Below are positions 59,826 through 64,000 of a DNA stretch of 64,000 bases, one piece after another. This DNA is from Hyphomonadaceae bacterium ML37. GTDB lineage: Bacteria; Pseudomonadota; Alphaproteobacteria; Caulobacterales; Maricaulaceae. The stretch is taken from NCBI GenBank assembly GCA_027627685.1, contig CP091241.1, positions 620,001 through 684,000 of the forward strand, given 5' to 3'. Every line of letters begins with the position of its first letter. Positions within the stretch are counted from its first letter, which is position 1. A program made the position numbers and the translations under genes. The notes beneath the pieces are model-generated. The model was not told the DNA's origin. It searched no databases and saw only the letters and a program-made list of their open reading frames with translations.

Positions 59826-60871
59826 TGACCGAAAATTCCCAACGCAAGGCCGAGCTGCTCGCCAGCCCGGTCGAGCATATCGACATCGCCTCGTTCGATG
59901 GGCGCGTGATCATTGATGCGTGGGAGAAGATGAGCTTCTCCTCGCGTGATGCTGCGCGCGCCGCCCGCATCCTCGGGGCCGCCGTGGCGGATCCCGACTG
60001 TTCGGTGATCCTCACCCTGGCCGGGTCGACCTCGGCGGGCGGCTGCATGCATGTCTGGCGTGACATGATCCGCCACAACATGGTCGACGCCATCGTCGCC
60101 ACCGGCGCGTCCATCGTGGACATGGATTTCTTCGAGGCGCTGGGCTTCAAGCACTATCAGGCCCACGAAATTCCCGACGACCGGATCCTGCGCGAGCTCT
60201 ATATCGACCGCATCTACGACACCTATATCGACGAAGAAGAGCTGCAGACCACCGATCACACGATCGGCGACATCGCCAATTCCCTGCCGGCCAAACCGAT
60301 CTCCAGCCGCGGCTTCATCAAGGCGATGGGCAAGTGGCTGGCTGACGGCAACGCCAAGAAGGAAGGCTCCCTCATCGAGGAATGCTACAAGCACGGCGTG
60401 CCGATCTTTGTGCCGGCGTTCGCCGACTGCTCGGCGGGCTTTGGCCTGGTGAAGCACCAGGTCGAGCGGATGAAGGCGGGCAAGCCCTATCTCTCCATCG
60501 ACGCAGTGGCCGATTTCCGGGAACTGACAGATATCAAGATCAAGGCGGGCAAGACCGGCCTCTTCATGGTCGGCGGCGGCGTGCCGAAGAACTTCGCCCA
60601 GGATACGGTGGTGTGCGCTGAAATCCTCGGCCACGAAGTGCCGATGCACGAATACGCCGTGCAGATCACCGTGGCCGACGTGCGCGACGGCGCCTGCTCC
60701 TCCTCGACGCTGAAAGAAGCGTGCTCGTGGGGCAAGGTGGACGTGACGCTGGAGCAGATGGTGTTCGCCGAAGCCACCACTGTGGCGCCCGTCATCGTGT
60801 CAGACGTGTTCCACCGCGGCGCCTGGAAAACCCGGCCGCGCCGCCGCTTTGCGGATATGTTCGAGGACTGA
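59825..60871 (+). CDS. Deoxyhypusine-synthase-like protein (homospermidine synthase candidate)
   Basis: This 348-residue protein has the DHS fold: LAGSTSAGG, IVATGASIVDMDFFEALG, GVPIFVPAFADCSAGFG and the lysine region GGGVPKNFAQD, where Lys255 matches the catalytic Lys of eukaryotic DHS. Bacteria lack eIF5A, and homologues beside ODC make homospermidine by aminobutyl transfer. TGATG coupling to the ODC gene supports this. Homospermidine production here is inference. Confidence 0.85.
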   Translation: MTENSQRKAELLASPVEHIDIASFDGRVIIDAWEKMSFSSRDAARAARILGAAVADPDCSVILTLAGSTSAGGCMHVWRDMIRHNMVDAIVATGASIVDMDFFEALGFKHYQAHEIPDDRILRELYIDRIYDTYIDEEELQTTDHTIGDIANSLPAKPISSRGFIKAMGKWLADGNAKKEGSLIEECYKHGVPIFVPAFADCSAGFGLVKHQVERMKAGKPYLSIDAVADFRELTDIKIKAGKTGLFMVGGGVPKNFAQDTVVCAEILGHEVPMHEYAVQITVADVRDGACSSSTLKEACSWGKVDVTLEQMVFAEATTVAPVIVSDVFHRGAWKTRPRRRFADMFED

Positions 60872-60906
60872 TCCGGATACGGAAATATATGAACGTCTGA
60901 ATTAGA

Positions 60907-60934
60907 CCCCTCGCCCCCGGGCGAGGGGTTTTTT
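60907..60934 (+). terminator. Rho-independent terminator after the polyamine operon
   Basis: CCCCTCGCCC (60907-60916), CC loop, GGGCGAGGGG (60919-60928), T6. Confidence 0.9.
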
Positions 60935-60956
60935 CATGTCTCAGCGGCAAAGCCCC

Positions 60957-62462
60957 TCAGTCCACCTGCGCGTTCTCGTCGATCTCGACCGGAACGGACG
61001 GCGCCGTCGGCAAGGGCGGCAGATCGCCGTTCAGCGCGCGGATCAGCGCCGCGTCACGCCGGTAGACATCGTGGACATAGCGCACTTGCCCGAACCGGTC
61101 GGACACGGCGGTGAAATATAGGATGTGCACCGGGATGCGGTTCTGCAGCCGGACCCGGCGCGTCTGGCGCGAGTCGAAAGCGGCGCGCACGTCCGCCGGG
61201 CTCCAGCCCTCCGCCTCCAGCACCCAGATCGCCAGCTCAATGGGGTCACGCACGCGCACGCAACCAGCTGAGTCATCGCGCTGGGTGTCCAGGAACCGGC
61301 CCTGGTGGGGCGTGTCGTGGATGTAGACATTGTGCACATTGGGAAACAGGAATTTGACCTGGCCCATGGCATTGTTGGGCCCGGGCTGCTGGATCACACG
61401 GTAGCGCCGGTTGGCCCAGTCGGCATCGGCGGCGTTGACGCGCCGGCCGGTATTGAGGTCCACCAGATGATAACCGTTGGCATAGGCCCAGCCCGGGTTG
61501 GTGCGGAACCGGCGCAGCCAGGGCTCGCCCAGGCTCATGGGGGTGTACCACCACGGATTAATCTCGACGATCTGCATCTCTTCAGAAAATATCGGCGTCG
61601 ATGTCAGGCGCGCGCCGATCTGGGCCTGGTGCACGCGCTCCACCACGCCATCGGCCCAGGCTTCCAGGCGGTAATCGGCGATGTTCACCCGGATATGGCG
61701 CGCGCCCAGATCTTCCGGCAGCCAGCGCCAGCGCTCCAGATTGGCCCGCAACTGGTCGACGCGCTGGCCATTGCCGGTGTTGAGCTCGCGCACCGTGTCG
61801 GCGCCCAGTACGCCATCGGCGGCGAGGTTGTGCCGGGCCTGAAAGCGCATAAGCGCGGTTTCCAGCCGGGCGTCGAACGCATCACCGGCGGCTCCGGGAT
61901 GCTCCAGCAGTCCCAGCTGATGCAGGCGGGCGCGCAATGCGTCGATGCGCGCGCCGCTATCACCCCGGCGCAGGCGTGGACCCTCCGCCACCGGGACCGG
62001 CGCGGTGGGGGAGACCGTGCGCCGGATCAGTTCCCGGCGCAGCGCCTGGTAGTCGGGATGAACGGGGGCCAGCGCATCCAGCGTGGCGGCGATGGCCCCG
62101 CGTTCGCGCGCCTGGGCGTACTCGGTGAGCAGATCGGCGTCGCGTCGCGGCGCGCTCCAGTCCGGGTTCAGGCGGCGCGGATCCACCTGGCCAAAAACCA
62201 GGTCCGCCGCGAGCCGGAGCCAGGCATTGCGCGCCATCTCGTCCCGCTCCGGCCCCGGCGCCATGGCGCGCAAGGCGTCAGGATCGGGATAGCGCGCCGG
62301 ATCGAGCCCATGGGTCCAAGCCTCCGACAGGGCGCCAGACAGGTCGGCGATTTCCGATTCGCGCCACGGCGCATTCCAGGACTGAGCGAGGGCCGTGGCC
62401 GCCAGCGTGGCGCATAGCGCAGAGGCTGCGATCGCGGCGATTAGACCCTTCACCCACCCCAT
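60957..62462 (-). CDS. L,D-transpeptidase (YkuD domain)
   Basis: This 501-residue exported protein has a signal peptide (AAIAASALCATLAATALA), a peptidoglycan-binding domain (about 155-215, SGARIDALRARLHQLGLLEH) and a YkuD L,D-transpeptidase domain (about 245-400). Catalytic motifs are HDTPHQGRFLDTQRDDSAGC and SAGCVRVRDP (nucleophile Cys). It cross-links the cell wall 3-3. It resembles the large YcbB/LdtD class. A CtrA-like box lies 31 bases upstream. Confidence 0.92.
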   Translation of the reverse strand: MGWVKGLIAAIAASALCATLAATALAQSWNAPWRESEIADLSGALSEAWTHGLDPARYPDPDALRAMAPGPERDEMARNAWLRLAADLVFGQVDPRRLNPDWSAPRRDADLLTEYAQARERGAIAATLDALAPVHPDYQALRRELIRRTVSPTAPVPVAEGPRLRRGDSGARIDALRARLHQLGLLEHPGAAGDAFDARLETALMRFQARHNLAADGVLGADTVRELNTGNGQRVDQLRANLERWRWLPEDLGARHIRVNIADYRLEAWADGVVERVHQAQIGARLTSTPIFSEEMQIVEINPWWYTPMSLGEPWLRRFRTNPGWAYANGYHLVDLNTGRRVNAADADWANRRYRVIQQPGPNNAMGQVKFLFPNVHNVYIHDTPHQGRFLDTQRDDSAGCVRVRDPIELAIWVLEAEGWSPADVRAAFDSRQTRRVRLQNRIPVHILYFTAVSDRFGQVRYVHDVYRRDAALIRALNGDLPPLPTAPSVPVEIDENAQVD

Positions 62463-62492
62463 GCGACTCGCTCCCCCGGAGGCCGGACACCG

Positions 62493-62508
62493 TTAGCGGG
62501 ACGTTAAC
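62493..62508. promoter_or_regulatory. CtrA-type box upstream of the L,D-transpeptidase
   Basis: TTAG (62493-62496), 7 bases, TTAAC (62504-62508): one mismatch to the full site, in the 78-base gap before the leftward ldt gene. Read on the minus strand it is GTTAA-N7-CTAA. Confidence 0.55.
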
Positions 62509-62540
62509 AAATCCGGCGCCCGGGGGGTAGCCAAAGTCGA

Positions 62541-63533
62541 TCAGGAATCCGTCAGGCCCGGCAGTTGTGGCGCGGCGCCGTTCACGCGGACCTGGGCCGC
62601 CATCACCGCTGCAGCGGCGCGATAGGCTTCCTGCGTATTCGCCGCTCCATCGACCACGTCCTGGCCCGCCGACAGGAGGGGGGTGTAGACGCGCGTGCCG
62701 TCCGCATCGTCATCCACGGTAAACTCGCCGGCGGCCTCGAACACGCTGTCCCAGGCCGCGCGGATGAGCGCCCAATAGTCGCCGGTCTGCGCCCAGTACT
62801 GCTCGGCGGCCTCAACGCCGGCCAGCTCGGTGCGCCGGTAGGTGTTGATGCCGTGCTCGCGCACCAGAGCGCGCTGCTCGCCATCGCGCAGCACCAGCTT
62901 GGTATTGTCCTGCTCATGGGTCCAGCCCCAGGCGGTGATGGTGTGGCGGTTGACCGCCTCGATCACATCATAGTCATCGCGCGTGGTGCCGTCGCGCCGG
63001 GGGAGGGGACGCCAGCTGACGTCAGGCTCCCAGGTCGACGCATTCACGCCGTGGGTCCAGCGCGCCAGCCCGGCATAGCGGGGGCTGTCGTCAACCTGAT
63101 AGACGGTTTGCGACCAGGCGCCGGTCGACTGGTCCGTGGACAGGTCGGCGAAGTCCCAAGTGTTGAAGCCCTGATAGCGCATCACACGCGCCGGCTCGTA
63201 GGCCCAGTCCTGGCGCCAGTGCTTGATCACGATGGGCGCGTCGGGCGGACCGACCAGAAGCAGGTGCTGGAGCGAGATGAAATCGCGCTCGTCCGCGATC
63301 ACATAGACCACTTCGCGCGCCGGCGTGACTTCCGCCTCATGCAGTTCGTAAGCCGCCTCTATCGGCAGGTGCTCGCGAAAATCGAAGGTCACATCGTATT
63401 CGCCGGCCATGGCCAGGATCGCCGCGCGATCCTGCTCCAGGCCCGATTGCGGCGTATCGGCCAGCGCCGCCGACGCCGACATCACCACCGCCAGTCCGGC
63501 CGCGGCGATACCATTCCAGACATTCAGTCCCAT
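62541..63533 (-). CDS. Exported DUF6607-like protein
   Basis: A signal peptide (GIAAAGLAVVMSASAALA) is followed by a 305-residue domain rich in Trp and Tyr with motifs VIKHWRQDWAYEPARVMRYQ, FNTWDFADLS, HTITAWGWTHEQDN and TYRRTE. I recognise the DUF6607 pattern (HWRQDW). Such proteins are often found beside TonB receptors, and here the divergent gene is one, so a shared iron response is likely. Biochemical role unknown. The start at 63533 begins the signal peptide. Confidence 0.85.
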   Translation of the reverse strand: MGLNVWNGIAAAGLAVVMSASAALADTPQSGLEQDRAAILAMAGEYDVTFDFREHLPIEAAYELHEAEVTPAREVVYVIADERDFISLQHLLLVGPPDAPIVIKHWRQDWAYEPARVMRYQGFNTWDFADLSTDQSTGAWSQTVYQVDDSPRYAGLARWTHGVNASTWEPDVSWRPLPRRDGTTRDDYDVIEAVNRHTITAWGWTHEQDNTKLVLRDGEQRALVREHGINTYRRTELAGVEAAEQYWAQTGDYWALIRAAWDSVFEAAGEFTVDDDADGTRVYTPLLSAGQDVVDGAANTQEAYRAAAAVMAAQVRVNGAAPQLPGLTDS

Positions 63534-63612
63534 TGCTCTGTCTCCCGGGTGCGGGCGGCGATGCGCCGCCTCAGTCGTGATCCACCAACTGCATATTGCG
63601 AACGAGTCTGAC

Positions 63613-63664
63613 TTGCAAATGCAAATCATCTGAGTCATCAAACAGCGACTGAGAATGATTTGCA
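63613..63664. promoter_or_regulatory. Fur-like inverted repeats in the DUF6607 / TonB receptor gap
   Basis: TGCAAATCAT (63620-63629) is repeated in inverted form as ATGATTTGCA (63655-63664), and TGAGAAT-G-ATTTGCA (63650-63664) makes a 7-1-7 Fur-like box. A TTGCAAATGCAA stretch (63613-63624) overlaps the first arm. Placed between two divergent genes linked to outer-membrane iron uptake, they are good iron-responsive operator candidates. Confidence 0.55.
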
Positions 63665-63678
63665 AGAGGAGGCTGCTC

Positions 63679-64000
63679 ATGTCATTCACGAGATCGATGC
63701 GCGCATGGCTGGCGGCGGGCGCCGCCGTTGCGCCGCTGGCGCTGGCGGTTCCGGCGTTCGCCGAGGCAGAGACTGACGCCTCTCCCGGCGCCGAGGGCAG
63801 CGATGTCATCGTCGTCACCACAACGCGCACCCAGCTGTCCAATTTCGACTATCCGGGCATGGCCAGCGCGATGACGCTGGAGACGCTGGAGCAGGTGCGG
63901 CCTATCGACCTCGTTGAACTCTTGCGCGACATGCCGGGCGTGGAGGTGGCAGGCGGGCCCCGCCGAACCGGCCAGACGATTCGTCTGCGCAGCTTCGGGC
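63679..64000 (+). CDS. TonB-dependent receptor, N-terminal part (runs off the window)
   Basis: The ATG at 63679 has GAGGAGG 6 bases upstream. The frame gives a signal peptide (ending VPAFAEAE), a TonB-box-like DVIVVTTTR stretch, and the start of a plug domain (LLRDMPGVEVAGGPRRTGQT, IRLRS). The frame is open at the right edge, so only about 107 codons are visible. The DUF6607-like gene is divergent, and Fur-like repeats lie between, suggesting iron or siderophore uptake. Confidence 0.9.
   Translation, partial: MSFTRSMRAWLAAGAAVAPLALAVPAFAEAETDASPGAEGSDVIVVTTTRTQLSNFDYPGMASAMTLETLEQVRPIDLVELLRDMPGVEVAGGPRRTGQTIRLRSFG

Overview
The window is high-GC DNA from an alphaproteobacterium, most likely of the Caulobacterales/Maricaulales group (Hyphomonadaceae-like). 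The main reasons are a Caulobacter-type flagellar cluster that contains sciP between flgE and fliF and the order fliF-fliG-flbE-fliN-flbD-flhA, several CtrA-type boxes (TTAA-N7-TTAA), TonB-dependent receptors, PHA genes (phaB, phaR), and an ODC plus deoxyhypusine-synthase-like polyamine pair. Genus placement is inference. No rRNA, tRNA, CRISPR array or insertion sequence was recognised.

Layout. 1-2.8 kb: end of a MarC-family gene, a small membrane ORF behind a CtrA-like box, a YgjP-type metallopeptidase and an exported amidohydrolase. 2.8-20 kb: the flagellar locus. flgK-flgL run leftward and fliK-flgD-flgE rightward from a 475-bp region with two divergent sigma-54 promoter matches. Then come sciP, fliF, fliG, flbE/fliH, fliN, flbD, flhA, flhF and flhG. 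FlbD is the sigma-54 activator and SciP the CtrA antagonist, so the locus encodes its own regulators as well as structural parts. 20-27.9 kb: two small unknown proteins, a lysR-ggt pair divergent from a TonB-dependent receptor, and a MATE exporter. 27.9-37 kb: S49 peptidase, a TrmN6-like methyltransferase, DUF2007 protein, polyprenyl diphosphate synthase, a 5'-nucleotidase lipoprotein, threonine ammonia-lyase, an OmpA protein with 25 consecutive prolines, and a TauE/SafE permease.

37-44 kb: an MFS transporter, then the most unusual region. A tightly packed leftward run (REDY/HapK-like protein, SDR, PuuE-like polysaccharide deacetylase, CpcT/CpeT-like protein, VOC-fold lipoprotein) is divergent from a methyltransferase plus small partner gene. 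A near-palindromic 16-bp operator-like site lies between them. This is the best candidate for an undescribed small-molecule system. 44-54 kb: an orphan HicB, unknown proteins, phaB/phaR with a palindrome between them, a tiny translationally coupled ORF pair, glycosyltransferases and HMG-CoA lyase. 54-64 kb: a leftward cysS / SufU-like / yidD / GT2 run, folE, pstS, the ODC-DHS-like polyamine operon, an L,D-transpeptidase, a DUF6607-like protein, and a divergent TonB receptor that runs off the end.

Many genes overlap by 1-4 bases or are separated by under 40 bases, so operon assignments are strong in several places. Start codons were moved downstream of the longest possible start where a signal peptide, ribosome-binding site or coupling favoured it. 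All functions are read from sequence by eye, with no database search.
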